Assembly (NCBI RefSeq): GCF_008064665.1
Contig: NZ_VRZA01000009.1
Span: 1-64,000, forward strand
DNA: 64,000 nt
Direction of reading: 5' to 3'
Source: Parahaliea maris
GTDB lineage: Bacteria; Pseudomonadota; Gammaproteobacteria; Pseudomonadales; Halieaceae
In this document: piece after piece, positions 16,656 to 26,107 of the stretch
How positions within the stretch are numbered: position 1 is the first letter of the stretch
Layout of the letters: each line of letters opens with the position of its first letter
The notes under the pieces: generated by a model
What the model was told of the DNA's origin: nothing
The model's database searches: none
Seen by the model: only the letters and a program-made list of their open reading frames with translations
Translations under genes and position numbers: made by a program

Positions 16656-18158
16656 TCAGATGCTGCGCGCCGCAACCGCCTGTCCGGCACGGCGGCCAAA
16701 GAACGTTGCATCCCCTACAGACATGCCGCTGGCGTAGCCCTTCCCCGAACGCGGCAGACCAGCCGTCGCACGACCGGCGGCGTAGAGTCCGGGAATCGGC
16801 CTATCACTCACATCGAGTACTTCACCCGTCGTCCGCGTCTTCAAGCCCCCCAGGGTGAACATGAGCGGCCCGGCGGAACCCGGCACGATCACTGCTCGCA
16901 TCTCATTGGCAGAATACTCCACCAGCGCGTAGGGCGGCTTGCTCAGAGGTTTGAGCCACTCCGCCGCCTTATGGAACAGGGGGTCCTCGCCCTGCGCCGC
17001 GTACTGGTTGAAGTAAGACACGGTTTGTTCCAGTTTGCCGGCGGGGAAAGGCGCCTCGGCGGCAACTTCCGCAATGGTGTCGCCAGTAGCCACCACCGGC
17101 GCTCGTTCCAGGTAGTCGGAGGCGGCATAGTCCTCCTCCTGTACCAGCAGGTAGAACTTCTGGCCCGGCTGCTGGCAGGAATACCAGGCCAGGCGCGCCA
17201 GGTAGGCATCTTCATTGATGTAACGCTCGCCGCGCGCATTGAGCAACACACCGTAAGTCAGTTTTGCTGGCGGATACAGAGGAAAGGACAGAAAGGCTTG
17301 GTCCATGTTGATCACCTGGCCACCGGCCGCCAGGCCCAGCACAATGCCATCGCCGATGTCATTACTGCTACCGTAGGGAACCGCATACTGGTTAATTTCC
17401 GGCAGGTACTGGCGGGTCATTTCCTGGTTCATTACAAAGCCGCCGGTCGTCAGCACCACTCCCCGATGCGCGCGGATACAAATTTCCCGGTTTTCACGCT
17501 TGGCTACCGCGCCGCAGATTGCCCCCTGCTCGTCCCGCAACAGCGCCAGCAGGCGGGTATCGGCCAGCACCTCGGCACCGGCCTCACTGACGCGCGCCAT
17601 AATCGCATTCATGAACAGCTGGCCACCCTCATCGCCTTCCCTGGAGGGCACATGGCCCCGCGGCACGGGCGCAGCAACCCGGTTGAAGGGGTGCGACTTC
17701 TCATTGCCGGTGAACAGTAGCGACTCGTCGGTGAGCGGCACCACGGTACGCTCCAGGAAAGCCGCGCGCTTGTATGGCACGCCCAGTGATTCGGCCCAGT
17801 CGAAGTGTGCCGCCGCCCCTTCCGCATAGCAGCGGATTCGCTCGTCGTCGCCAAGTGGCCCCAGCGCCTCGCGCAGGTAGGCCGCCATGTTCTCGGTGGA
17901 GTCCTCAAAGCCGGTGGCTTTCTGGAGCGCGGTTCCGCCACTGCCACCAAGGTACATCTCGCAGCTGGACATCGCCGTCGCGCCACCCCCGGCACTGGCG
18001 CGTTCCAGTACCAACACCTGAGCTCCCGCCAGCGCCGCCTCGAGGGCCGCAGCTGCTCCGGCGCCGCCGTAGCCGCAAACAAGGACATCGGTTTCATAAT
18101 CAAACCGTGCAACGGACTGTAGTGGGCGTATCTTGTCTACGGGCAGATTGGCGTTCAT
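16656..18158 (-). CDS. FAD-dependent dehydrogenase of the 3-ketosteroid dehydrogenase/fumarate reductase flavoprotein family
   Basis: A flavoprotein of 500 residues. The dinucleotide-binding motif GYGGAGAAAALEAALAGAQVLVLER begins near residue 29. The C-terminal FAD block reads IPGLYAAGRATAGLP...GKGYASGMSVGDATFFGRRAG, as in ketosteroid delta1-dehydrogenases and related enzymes that put a double bond next to a ring ketone. I could not confirm the catalytic Tyr pair, so the ring-dehydrogenase role is inferred. It follows the Baeyer-Villiger gene on the same strand (71-bp gap), and the pair suggests processing of a cyclic ketone. It is more GC-rich than the genes to its right. Confidence 0.82.
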   Translation of the reverse strand: MNANLPVDKIRPLQSVARFDYETDVLVCGYGGAGAAAALEAALAGAQVLVLERASAGGGATAMSSCEMYLGGSGGTALQKATGFEDSTENMAAYLREALGPLGDDERIRCYAEGAAAHFDWAESLGVPYKRAAFLERTVVPLTDESLLFTGNEKSHPFNRVAAPVPRGHVPSREGDEGGQLFMNAIMARVSEAGAEVLADTRLLALLRDEQGAICGAVAKRENREICIRAHRGVVLTTGGFVMNQEMTRQYLPEINQYAVPYGSSNDIGDGIVLGLAAGGQVINMDQAFLSFPLYPPAKLTYGVLLNARGERYINEDAYLARLAWYSCQQPGQKFYLLVQEEDYAASDYLERAPVVATGDTIAEVAAEAPFPAGKLEQTVSYFNQYAAQGEDPLFHKAAEWLKPLSKPPYALVEYSANEMRAVIVPGSAGPLMFTLGGLKTRTTGEVLDVSDRPIPGLYAAGRATAGLPRSGKGYASGMSVGDATFFGRRAGQAVAARSI

Positions 18159-18229
18159 CAGCGAATACTCCTGTTTTATTTTTTAAATATCAGGCCCTGC
18201 TCCAAATCCTCAACAATCAGGACAGGAGC

Positions 18230-19831
18230 TCAGGCAAAGACAAAACCTTTGTAGCCGCTCTGCACTGCCTCTTCACAGAGCAGCCGGAAACGCGGAAAAC
18301 CACCAACATAGACCATGAAGCCGCCCTTTTTACCTTCGATATTTTTGCCGTTGTACCAGGAGTCCGCGAACTTGTGCAGCGACAAGCCAGATACCATATC
18401 CACTTCGTCAGCCCACTCCTGTTCGGCACTTTCAGTCACATCGATTCGCGCGTGACCTTTATGCATCATTTCGTCAATGATGTCCGCGGTCCAGTTCACC
18501 TGCCACTCACCTGTAGTGATCATCTGTGCCTGCGCGGCGGGCGTGGAAGGTCCGTGAATCATAAAGAGATTAGGGAACCCTGCGACCATTGCCCCCAGGT
18601 AGGTAGATGGTCCTTCCGCCCATTTATCGACCAGTTTTCGCTGACCGCAACCCTCAATATCAATTCGAGTCATGGCGCCCGTGACGGCATCAAAGCCGGT
18701 CGCGGTAACGATGACGTCAAGTTCGTATTGATCTCTCTCGGTTAGCAACCCAGTTTCGGTGAACTCCTTGATGGGAGAATCCCTGACATCCACCAACGTG
18801 ACGTTTTCCTGGTTGAACATCTCGAAATATCCATTACCGATGCACAGTCGCTTGCCTCCGATCGGGTAGGTTTTCGGACATAGCAAGTCGGCAGTCTTGG
18901 GATTCTTCACAATCGATCGAATCTTTCGGCGGACAAATTCACACACCATTTCATTGGCTTCGGCATCGGTCATGACGTCGCTAAAGGCAAACAGCAACTG
19001 GAACGCGCTTTTTGAGTTCCACGCCTTCTCGAGGATTTTCTCGCGATCTTCCGGCGTACAGTCATGAGCAGAATATTCAGGATACTCGACCAGCGACGCT
19101 CCATAAGTATCGAGCATCTGTTCGCGCCGCGTCGCGTAGTTCGCCTTCCAGTCCCGTTCGTGCTCCTTGTCGAGCGGCCGGTTTCCCGAGGGCATGCAAT
19201 AGGCCGGTGTACGCTGGAATACGTATAGTTCCTTCGCTTGCCTAGCGATAATTGGCATCGCCTGTATTCCAGTCGACCCGGTCCCGATAAATCCCACACG
19301 TTTGCCGGAGAAGTCCACTCCTTCGGCAGGCCACCGAGCAGTGTGGTAGATGTCTCCACAGAACTTTTCACGACCTGGCCACGGCGGAGAATTCGGCGCT
19401 GTAAGGCTGCCAGTCGCAGCTATCACAAACCGGCAAACTACGTGATCGCCAGCTTCTGTATAAACATTCCATCGCTCTCTGGCTTCGTCGAAAGCCAGCC
19501 TTGTGACGGGATTGGAAAATCGGATATGTTGGCGAAGGTTGAAGCGATCTGCGACATGATTTGCATAGCGTTCCAGATCTGGCTGAGCGGAGAAGTATTC
19601 TGGCCAGCTCCACTCCTGCTGTAGAGATTCGTCAAATCCGTAGGAGTATTCGACACTCTCAATGTCGACCCGGGCTCCCGGGTAACGGTTCCAGTACCAC
19701 GTTCCCCCAACACCATCGCCAGCCTCAAAACACACAACCTTGTAGTCGCGGAGGCGGTGAATCGCATACATGCCGGAGAATCCGGCGCCGACAACAACGA
19801 CGTCTACTGTTTCAATTTCTGCACTATTCAT
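18230..19831 (-). CDS. Type I Baeyer-Villiger monooxygenase
   Basis: FAD/NADPH-dependent insertion of oxygen into a ketone to form an ester or lactone. The 533-residue length matches cyclohexanone- and steroid-type enzymes (about 540). Two Rossmann motifs are seen: GAGFSG at 15-20 and GTGSTG at 183-188. Between them the diagnostic Baeyer-Villiger fingerprint FxGxxxHxxxWP occupies 157-168 (F157, G159, H163, W167, P168). It is the first gene of the leftward pair with the KstD-like flavoprotein. Lower GC than the preceding locus marks it as part of the accessory island. The substrate (alicyclic, terpenoid or steroid ketone) cannot be told apart from sequence. Confidence 0.92.
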   Translation of the reverse strand: MNSAEIETVDVVVVGAGFSGMYAIHRLRDYKVVCFEAGDGVGGTWYWNRYPGARVDIESVEYSYGFDESLQQEWSWPEYFSAQPDLERYANHVADRFNLRQHIRFSNPVTRLAFDEARERWNVYTEAGDHVVCRFVIAATGSLTAPNSPPWPGREKFCGDIYHTARWPAEGVDFSGKRVGFIGTGSTGIQAMPIIARQAKELYVFQRTPAYCMPSGNRPLDKEHERDWKANYATRREQMLDTYGASLVEYPEYSAHDCTPEDREKILEKAWNSKSAFQLLFAFSDVMTDAEANEMVCEFVRRKIRSIVKNPKTADLLCPKTYPIGGKRLCIGNGYFEMFNQENVTLVDVRDSPIKEFTETGLLTERDQYELDVIVTATGFDAVTGAMTRIDIEGCGQRKLVDKWAEGPSTYLGAMVAGFPNLFMIHGPSTPAAQAQMITTGEWQVNWTADIIDEMMHKGHARIDVTESAEQEWADEVDMVSGLSLHKFADSWYNGKNIEGKKGGFMVYVGGFPRFRLLCEEAVQSGYKGFVFA

Positions 19832-19960
19832 CTTATAACTGCTCGTTCAAATGGAACTCGCTAATCCGTTAAGACTTACGGGATCCCGTCACGTTTCCTC
19901 GCGAATTAATCCATGCCTGTCTACCTGTTAGGGTCCTACTTCTGCAACGTCACCTTACAA

Positions 19961-20104
19961 AACCCTGAACCGCAGGTGGTCAAGAAGCACCAACGCCGCT
20001 TCACCTCGATGGATGACAAAATACAGTTTCTATGCACCCAGGGTATGACCACCCGGGAGATGGTCACCACGTTCAAGGAAATGTACGACGAACTCTCAAT
20101 CACC
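19961..20104 (+). pseudogene. IS256-family transposase fragment (middle part)
   Basis: Plus-strand translation reads PEPQVVKKHQRRF, then TSMDDKIQFLCTQGMTTREMV and FKEMYDE. This is the conserved IS256/Mutator transposase segment that follows the TPRDRxGxF motif. Neither start nor catalytic DDE residues are present. Homology begins abruptly near PEPQ. The missing preceding part is found, in opposite orientation, at 29.95-30.29 kb. Confidence 0.7.
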
Positions 20105-20192
20105 AGCGGACTCGGAAAAGGCGGCCTGGAGTTGGAGTTCTCTCACTGGCTGCGGGAAGCCCCTGGGTCATACTCAGTGGCAAAGCTATAGT

Positions 20193-22565
20193 TTAGAATT
20201 CCACAGTAAAATCCACACCATAGCTGACGGGATTTTCGAATACAGCGGTATACGTAGTCCCCAGGTCCCCAGATGCGCTTATCCGCTGCTCGTCAGTCAA
20301 GTTACGACCCCAAATAGACAGCCTTCCGGTGGCTCCACCCAGCGGTATATCGCTGAGCGTCGCTCGTGCGTGCAACAGCCAGCGAGGATCCTGAAATAGA
20401 ATATCGTTCGCACGTACATTCTCAGGTAGAGCGGGCGATGTGCTCAGACGTTGGTAGGCGCTTGCAATGCTGGACATATACTCAGCATCGGCGCGAAAAC
20501 TGAGCGACATTCCTGCACCGACTGCGAATGAGTACTCCGCACCCAGATTGGCGGTAAACTCTGGCCGGATAATGCCATAATCAATACCTGGTGGGCTCTC
20601 TATCATCTTGAAATCATTATACGCACCCAGCGCGCTGAGCATTAGGCCTTCAACCGGTATCGCGTTGATCTCATACTCAATTCCATAGTTACGCACTTTT
20701 CCTGCATTGGTGGTTGCAAAGCTGCTGAACGGGACAATCGCGCCACTGGGAACGACTACCGAAAGCTGGATCGGCTGCGACTGCTGAAGATTGTCATATT
20801 CCACGTGATAGAGTGCGAAATTAGTGCGCAGTATGCTGCCGAAAAAGTCGGCCTTAACACCTACTTCTGTAGATTCAGCTTCCTCCTTTTTGTACTCGGA
20901 TGAGACAGATGCGAGAATCGACTCGCCCGTTGCTGGATCAACAACGGACGCCTGTAGCGCAGAGAGCCCACCTGCTACGAAACCGGTTGTGTACTTGGCG
21001 TATACCATCGTGCTTTCATCATGGTTATATGAAATGCTGGCGAGCCAGGTAGCATTACCTTCATCATAGTCGAACGTATTGCCAGGTTCGTTAGTACCAT
21101 CGAATATAGTTTTGGCGTCCTGCGTATAGCGAACACCGCCGGTGACGTCGATCCGGTCAGTCAAATGATAGGTCGCCTGTCCGTAACCAGCGGCCTGGCG
21201 CGAACGATAAAAGGTATCGCGTTGACTCCCGGTGAAACTTAGGGGAATGACATTGTTCGCAAGACTTGTGAATGGAAAAACGCTGGATACATAGGTACCC
21301 GGATCGGTTTCGCGACTATAGTAAAAAAGACCGGCGGTAAGGCTTAGAGCATTGGTGTCAACGATAAACTGGGTCTCATTACTGAACTGTTCCTCTTGAG
21401 ACGCAGCATTGAATGACAGAATCGAGAACGGCTGCAGCGATCCGGTCGCGTCCGGCAGAACCACGCCACCCGCACCATCCAGTTGGTTGAGCCGATAACC
21501 ACGGTCAACAGAACGCCAGCCCGCGATATTCTTGATTGTTAGATAATCGTTTGCTTGATATTCGGCAGACAGAAAATGTGACACGATTTTGTTATCATGG
21601 ACCGAGGTCATGTCGTTGTAGACGGTGCTCGAGCGTTCCTGCTGGACATAATCACTGAGGGTGGGGCCACCAAAAAATGTCTGCGCGGCGATAATATCGC
21701 GAGCTGCAACCCCGCCCGGCCCGCCTGAAAAACCAATTATTTGGCTAGCAGGCCCGGGACTACGCCACTCCATATAGTTAAATTTGTAATCCATACCCAA
21801 CCCATCGAAGGGCTCGTAATGTATGGCACCGCTGAACGCCTCAGTTTTTGTCCAACCAAGTTCGCGGGCGGACGTGACCGTACGCTCTTTGTTAAGACTC
21901 GCTCCATTGACTTCCCACGTCTGCCTATTGGCGTTACGGACATCGCTACCCCGATCATTGTAGAGATAGGTGGCTGATATACTTAGTCCCTTCCATTCCG
22001 GTAGATCAATTCGGGTTTTGCTGCGGAGAGAATCGAATCGCGCATAGCTTAATTCCTGCCGTGCAGAAAATTCTCCACTGGGGGTTGCGGTAATGTAATT
22101 CACCGCGCCTGCCGTCGAGTTAGTACCAAACAATGTACCCGCCGGTCCACGAATTACCTCGATCCGCTCGATATCGCTAACGTCGAACATGAGTGTGTTC
22201 ATGTTTCCCAGGTAAACCCCGTCCATGTAGAAGGACACGCTCTTGTCGGCAATGGGATTCGATGGGTTAGCCGCCAGTGACCCCCTCATGGTAATAAGTG
22301 GAACATTACCGCTCAGGTCCTCTCTTACGACTAGACTCGGAATCTTCGAGCCCAGATCGGTGACTCCCTGAATCCTCTGCTCCTGAATCTGCTTCGATGT
22401 AAGTGCTGTTACGGCGACCGGAATATCCTGCAGGTTCTCCTCACGTTTTTGTGCGGTGACGATCACCTCTTCAATCTGCGCAAATGCTGTTGAAGTGTAA
22501 TGCGTACAAAGCGATGCACTTACCGCAGCTGCGATTGCCGATTTTCGATACGAAAAAATGCTCAT
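20193..22565 (-). CDS. TonB-dependent receptor (island copy 1)
   Basis: An outer-membrane receptor of 790 residues. A signal peptide (to STAFAQ) precedes the TonB-box/plug EEVIVTAQKREENLQDIPVAVTALT, then the plug motif RIEVIRGPAGTLFGTNSTAGAVNY and a 22-strand-type barrel ending in GVDFTVEF. This subtype is common in bacteria that use hydrophobic or aromatic compounds. A GAGG ribosome-binding site precedes the ATG. The upstream region carries several palindromes, and the gene is 429 bp from the AraC gene on the same strand. It is the likely outer-membrane port for the island's substrate (inferred). Confidence 0.92.
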   Translation of the reverse strand: MSIFSYRKSAIAAAVSASLCTHYTSTAFAQIEEVIVTAQKREENLQDIPVAVTALTSKQIQEQRIQGVTDLGSKIPSLVVREDLSGNVPLITMRGSLAANPSNPIADKSVSFYMDGVYLGNMNTLMFDVSDIERIEVIRGPAGTLFGTNSTAGAVNYITATPSGEFSARQELSYARFDSLRSKTRIDLPEWKGLSISATYLYNDRGSDVRNANRQTWEVNGASLNKERTVTSARELGWTKTEAFSGAIHYEPFDGLGMDYKFNYMEWRSPGPASQIIGFSGGPGGVAARDIIAAQTFFGGPTLSDYVQQERSSTVYNDMTSVHDNKIVSHFLSAEYQANDYLTIKNIAGWRSVDRGYRLNQLDGAGGVVLPDATGSLQPFSILSFNAASQEEQFSNETQFIVDTNALSLTAGLFYYSRETDPGTYVSSVFPFTSLANNVIPLSFTGSQRDTFYRSRQAAGYGQATYHLTDRIDVTGGVRYTQDAKTIFDGTNEPGNTFDYDEGNATWLASISYNHDESTMVYAKYTTGFVAGGLSALQASVVDPATGESILASVSSEYKKEEAESTEVGVKADFFGSILRTNFALYHVEYDNLQQSQPIQLSVVVPSGAIVPFSSFATTNAGKVRNYGIEYEINAIPVEGLMLSALGAYNDFKMIESPPGIDYGIIRPEFTANLGAEYSFAVGAGMSLSFRADAEYMSSIASAYQRLSTSPALPENVRANDILFQDPRWLLHARATLSDIPLGGATGRLSIWGRNLTDEQRISASGDLGTTYTAVFENPVSYGVDFTVEF

Positions 22566-22994
22566 ATAACCCTCTATTTTTATAATCCAGATCGCTTACA
22601 TTGAATTGGAACCCGACTCTTCGATCACACCATCCCTACTACTTCGAGCATTGGGACTTGATTCAACAAAAAACTGCTCCCTTCGCGCTCCAATTGAGAC
22701 ACGTGACCTACACCTGTCGATTACATTTCGCACACAGCGCTTAAAAGCTGATTTGGTTTCCCAGGCTTCGATCGTCAAAACTCGTATCCGTGGATACCGG
22801 GACAATGCCAGCTATCAGGCCGATCGTTTGTTTCGAAACACAAAAGACTGAGAATCAAGGCGTTTGGAAATCGATGCTATGCCATACAACACTGGTAACG
22901 CATATGTGGTCTGCGTACCTTTATGCGCTCAATATAAGGTGGGGAATTCGGCCGGTCAAGATAAATCTGATACAGTACGACTGCTGGTATCGCA
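22566..22994. promoter_or_regulatory. Upstream region of TBDR copy 1 with several palindromes
   Basis: No gene is supported in this 429-bp gap. It contains an inverted repeat GTATCC-GT-GGATAC (22784-22797), a perfect 12-bp palindrome TGTTTCGAAACA (22829-22840) and a CGCATATGTGG site (22899-22909) resembling sites near 32.2, 32.7 and 42.0 kb. These are candidate operators for the AraC or IclR proteins of the island. Confidence 0.4.
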
Positions 22995-24104
22995 CTAACT
23001 GGAATTTTCTTTCCCGCCCTGGCGATAAGCTCGTGGGCTGCTGCCAACATAGCGCCGAAAAAGCCGCGAGAAGTACGCGGCATCCTGGATTCCGATTTGT
23101 CTGCCGACTTCTGCAACGCTCAGCTTGCCTGAGCGCAGCAGTTTTGCCGCGCGTGTCAGCCGTTTCTCATCGCGCCATCCGAAAATGCTCAAGCCTGTCT
23201 GCTTTTTGAAGAGACTTGTGAGCCGGGAGCTGGACATGTGCACGTGATCCGCTACCTCCCTGACAGTAAACTCCTTATCGAAGTTCTCGGAAATGTACCG
23301 TTGCGCCTCTTGTACACGGGCATCCAGAACCGCGGAGCGATCAGTGTCCGAGAACTCGGCCAAGCGTAACAACAAATGTTCCATCAAGTTGTTTTCGAGC
23401 TCTACTTTGTATCTTGACTTGCTCGACGATGTTTTATTCAGTGCGTCGAACGCTGAACGTATGACAGACTGCCCCTCGCGCGGGATGCTCAGAATATAGG
23501 CATCAGGCCCGAAGGGCTGCCATTCAAGGTACTGGCGCCAGTGCGTCTTGGGCTGAAAGCTGATCCAGTAGTGACTCCATGATGCACATTGCGTCGACCG
23601 TTGAAGGGTAAAAAGTGCATTCGGGGAGACCAGTAAAGCATCGCCAGGTCCTGTCTGCGTGTCCCGGATACCGCAACGAAAACACGCTTCCCCGGCGACG
23701 GTGTACATCAATCCCCATCCGGCTAGCCGGTTGTTGTGTGAGATTTCATAGTCGAAAGGCCCGTTTGCCCTGCGTTCTGCCAACCCACAGACAATGGCCT
23801 GAGAAGTCAACTTACCCTTTTGTAGCGCGGCGAAAAACTCGCGATGGAGCTCTTCCGCTTCCGCGATGCTGAACTCCTTTCGTCCACTCATCCTGTCTTG
23901 CCAGTATTCGCCAATTCGGAGCAGCTCGGGTTGTTGGCGAATCGTCTGATGCACCTGAGTGAACCAGTAGCGAAACAGTGTGGGGGCTACCGGTGATTCT
24001 GTATTCGCAAAGTAACTGGCAGCTCCCTCGAGCAGTTCCTCATCTATCGGCTGCAGGGTAGTCAGGCGAAATATCAGTTGGGCAGCGGTGCAGATACTGG
24101 TCAT
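22995..24104 (-). CDS. AraC-family transcriptional activator with N-terminal extension
   Basis: A regulator of 369 residues. The C-terminal third is the double helix-turn-helix (EFTVREVADHVHMSSSRLTSLFKKQTG ... VAEVGRQIGIQDAAYFSRLFRRYVGSSPRAYR). The middle part is a cupin-like effector domain resembling that of E. coli AraC itself, including the WRQYLEW stretch. It carries about 105 extra residues at the N-terminus, of unknown role. It is divergent from the amidohydrolase-MFS-TBDR run (164-bp shared region), which it probably controls. Confidence 0.9.
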   Translation of the reverse strand: MTSICTAAQLIFRLTTLQPIDEELLEGAASYFANTESPVAPTLFRYWFTQVHQTIRQQPELLRIGEYWQDRMSGRKEFSIAEAEELHREFFAALQKGKLTSQAIVCGLAERRANGPFDYEISHNNRLAGWGLMYTVAGEACFRCGIRDTQTGPGDALLVSPNALFTLQRSTQCASWSHYWISFQPKTHWRQYLEWQPFGPDAYILSIPREGQSVIRSAFDALNKTSSSKSRYKVELENNLMEHLLLRLAEFSDTDRSAVLDARVQEAQRYISENFDKEFTVREVADHVHMSSSRLTSLFKKQTGLSIFGWRDEKRLTRAAKLLRSGKLSVAEVGRQIGIQDAAYFSRLFRRYVGSSPRAYRQGGKENSS

Positions 24105-24268
24105 TTTGCGCGTTTAGTCCAAGTTAAAGGCTAAATCGTTATACATAGAGTAGTGAAACAGGCTTATTGTCCTCTATTGGAAGTTGCCTGCAAGCAATTT
24201 GTTAGTGACGGCAGTATACGAATAAGAGCTGTCGTCAGTGTTCACCGAGCTTAATTGAGGATGTCCCT

Positions 24269-26011
24269 ATGTCTGCACAAAAAGCGCAGTCCTGGCTAAT
24301 ACAAGGCGGCACCGTCGTCGATGGAAGCGGTAGCCCGGCCTACCCGGCTGATGTACGAATTTGTGATGGCCTGATTGTCGAAATCGGGACTGACCTGAAC
24401 GCAGCGATCGATGAAAAAGTCCTCGACGCAGCTGACTGTATCGTCTCACCGGGATTTATCGAGACGCATACGCACTTCGACGCCGCTATCTGGTGGGATC
24501 CTTCTATGGACCCCCTGCCGGGATTTGGCGTAACTACTTCGGTAATGGGAAATTGTGGCTTTGGTATAGCCCCGATCAGTGACGACGCTGCAGCACGGAA
24601 GGACCTGGTTGGCATCTTCTCATTTTTTGAGGACATCCCCTCAGGGCCGTTTTTCTCTGAACTGCCATGGGACTGGCATAGCTGGTCGGAGTACAAGGCT
24701 TCGATGGAAAAAAACGTCACAGTCCCGACCAACTACAGCGCATTCGTTGGGCATATTGCCCTGCGTCTGGCCGTGATGGGGCTGGACGCATGGGAAAGAG
24801 CGGCGACTGCGGAAGAAGTAGAACGCATGGCGTCAATGCTGGATGAGGCCATGGCGGCTGGCGCTCTCGGCATGTCTTCAAATTTGTTCGATCATGACGG
24901 GGAAAACCGTCCGGTACCCAGTCTCAAGGCTGACGATGCAGAACTGCGCGCCCTGTTTGAAGTGGCAGCGAAGTACCCGGACGGATGCTGCCAGGTAATT
25001 GTCGACACTTTCCGCTCGATGACTGCGCCACAGATGTTGCAGCGTGTTGCCGATTTAACGGAAGATCTCGATCTTCGGGTGCAGTGGGCCGGCTTACCTA
25101 CCCTGGTTTTCCAGCGTGATCTCATGGGGGTACAGGCGCCTCTTGTCGAACTGCACGAGAAGCTGAAAAGCGAAGGCCGTGATTTCTGGACTGGCTTCTC
25201 CCATGTCTCCATCACCAACACCATTGGTATCCAGAATTCATTGATATTCGCCCAGTCCAATGAATACGTGTGGAACGAAGTTGTCGATGCCGAAACCGAT
25301 GAAGCGAAGGAGTTACTGCTGCGGGATCCTGCATGGCGTGCTCGCGCACAGACGTCATGGGATAACGAGTCCTTTGAGTTTTCCCCGTTCCGGCCAGCCA
25401 GTGCCCGACAACTTATGCTGATGAATTCGGATAACGGTGTTGGCCCTACCAATCTGACCTTGGGCGAGTATATGGAACAGGTTGGTGCCGAGCATCCGTC
25501 GGATGCGATGGCGGAATGGCTACTCGCCAACGGCCTGGAATCGACAGTCACCATGCCCCCGTTCGAGAAGGATGATGACATGGTCATTCGACTGCTACGG
25601 GATCCGTTTGCTGTCGGCAATATCAGCGACGCCGGTGCGCACGGACAAATGCTGTGTGGCGGCGGTGAGAATATCAAACTCATAACCAATTATGTGCGCG
25701 ATACCGGTCGCATCACATTGGAAGAGGCTATCCACAACCTCTCCGGAAAAGTCGCAAAGCACTTCAATTTCAAGGATAGAGGTGTACTGGAAGTCGGAAA
25801 GCGAGCCGATGTTACCGTGTTCAACATGGACGAAATTCAGGAGCGGGACATGAAACGCGTGTATGACGTGCCGAAGGGTGATGGCACTAACACGTGGCGC
25901 TGGACCAGAGATGCCGCTCCCGTGCGGGCCACGCTGGTGAATGGAGTGGCGACATTCCTGGACGGTGCGCCGACCGGAGAACGCCCCGGGCTGATGCTGC
26001 GACCAGGCTAG
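24269..26011 (+). CDS. Amidohydrolase of the D-aminoacylase (N-acyl-D-amino-acid deacylase) family
   Basis: A metal-dependent hydrolase of 580 residues with a composite beta-sandwich/TIM-barrel. The metal-binding HTHFDA places His67 and His69. The family motif GNCGFGIAP follows near residue 95, and the C-terminal ISDAGAHGQM near residue 453 supplies the catalytic Asp. Annotated members cleave N-acyl-D-amino acids, but many in catabolic clusters are uncharacterised and could open lactams, imides or lactones. The ATG at 24269 has GAGG eight bases upstream. It is the first gene of the run with the MFS carrier and TBDR, divergent from AraC. Confidence 0.85.
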   Translation: MSAQKAQSWLIQGGTVVDGSGSPAYPADVRICDGLIVEIGTDLNAAIDEKVLDAADCIVSPGFIETHTHFDAAIWWDPSMDPLPGFGVTTSVMGNCGFGIAPISDDAAARKDLVGIFSFFEDIPSGPFFSELPWDWHSWSEYKASMEKNVTVPTNYSAFVGHIALRLAVMGLDAWERAATAEEVERMASMLDEAMAAGALGMSSNLFDHDGENRPVPSLKADDAELRALFEVAAKYPDGCCQVIVDTFRSMTAPQMLQRVADLTEDLDLRVQWAGLPTLVFQRDLMGVQAPLVELHEKLKSEGRDFWTGFSHVSITNTIGIQNSLIFAQSNEYVWNEVVDAETDEAKELLLRDPAWRARAQTSWDNESFEFSPFRPASARQLMLMNSDNGVGPTNLTLGEYMEQVGAEHPSDAMAEWLLANGLESTVTMPPFEKDDDMVIRLLRDPFAVGNISDAGAHGQMLCGGGENIKLITNYVRDTGRITLEEAIHNLSGKVAKHFNFKDRGVLEVGKRADVTVFNMDEIQERDMKRVYDVPKGDGTNTWRWTRDAAPVRATLVNGVATFLDGAPTGERPGLMLRPG

Positions 26012-26031
26012 GTTGTCGCTCTATTCAAACT

Positions 26032-26070
26032 CGGCAGGTAACTGGAACCTGCCGATCACCCGGTTTTTTT
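26032..26070 (+). terminator. Hairpin with delayed T-tract after the amidohydrolase gene
   Basis: Perfect stem CGGCAGGT/ACCTGCCG (26032-26054) followed after nine bases by seven T residues. It may be an attenuating terminator before the MFS gene at 26108. The gap between stem and T-run makes it a weak one. Confidence 0.4.
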
Positions 26071-26107
26071 AACAGCGTTTATTCAATAATTCTAACAGCG
26101 ATTTGTT

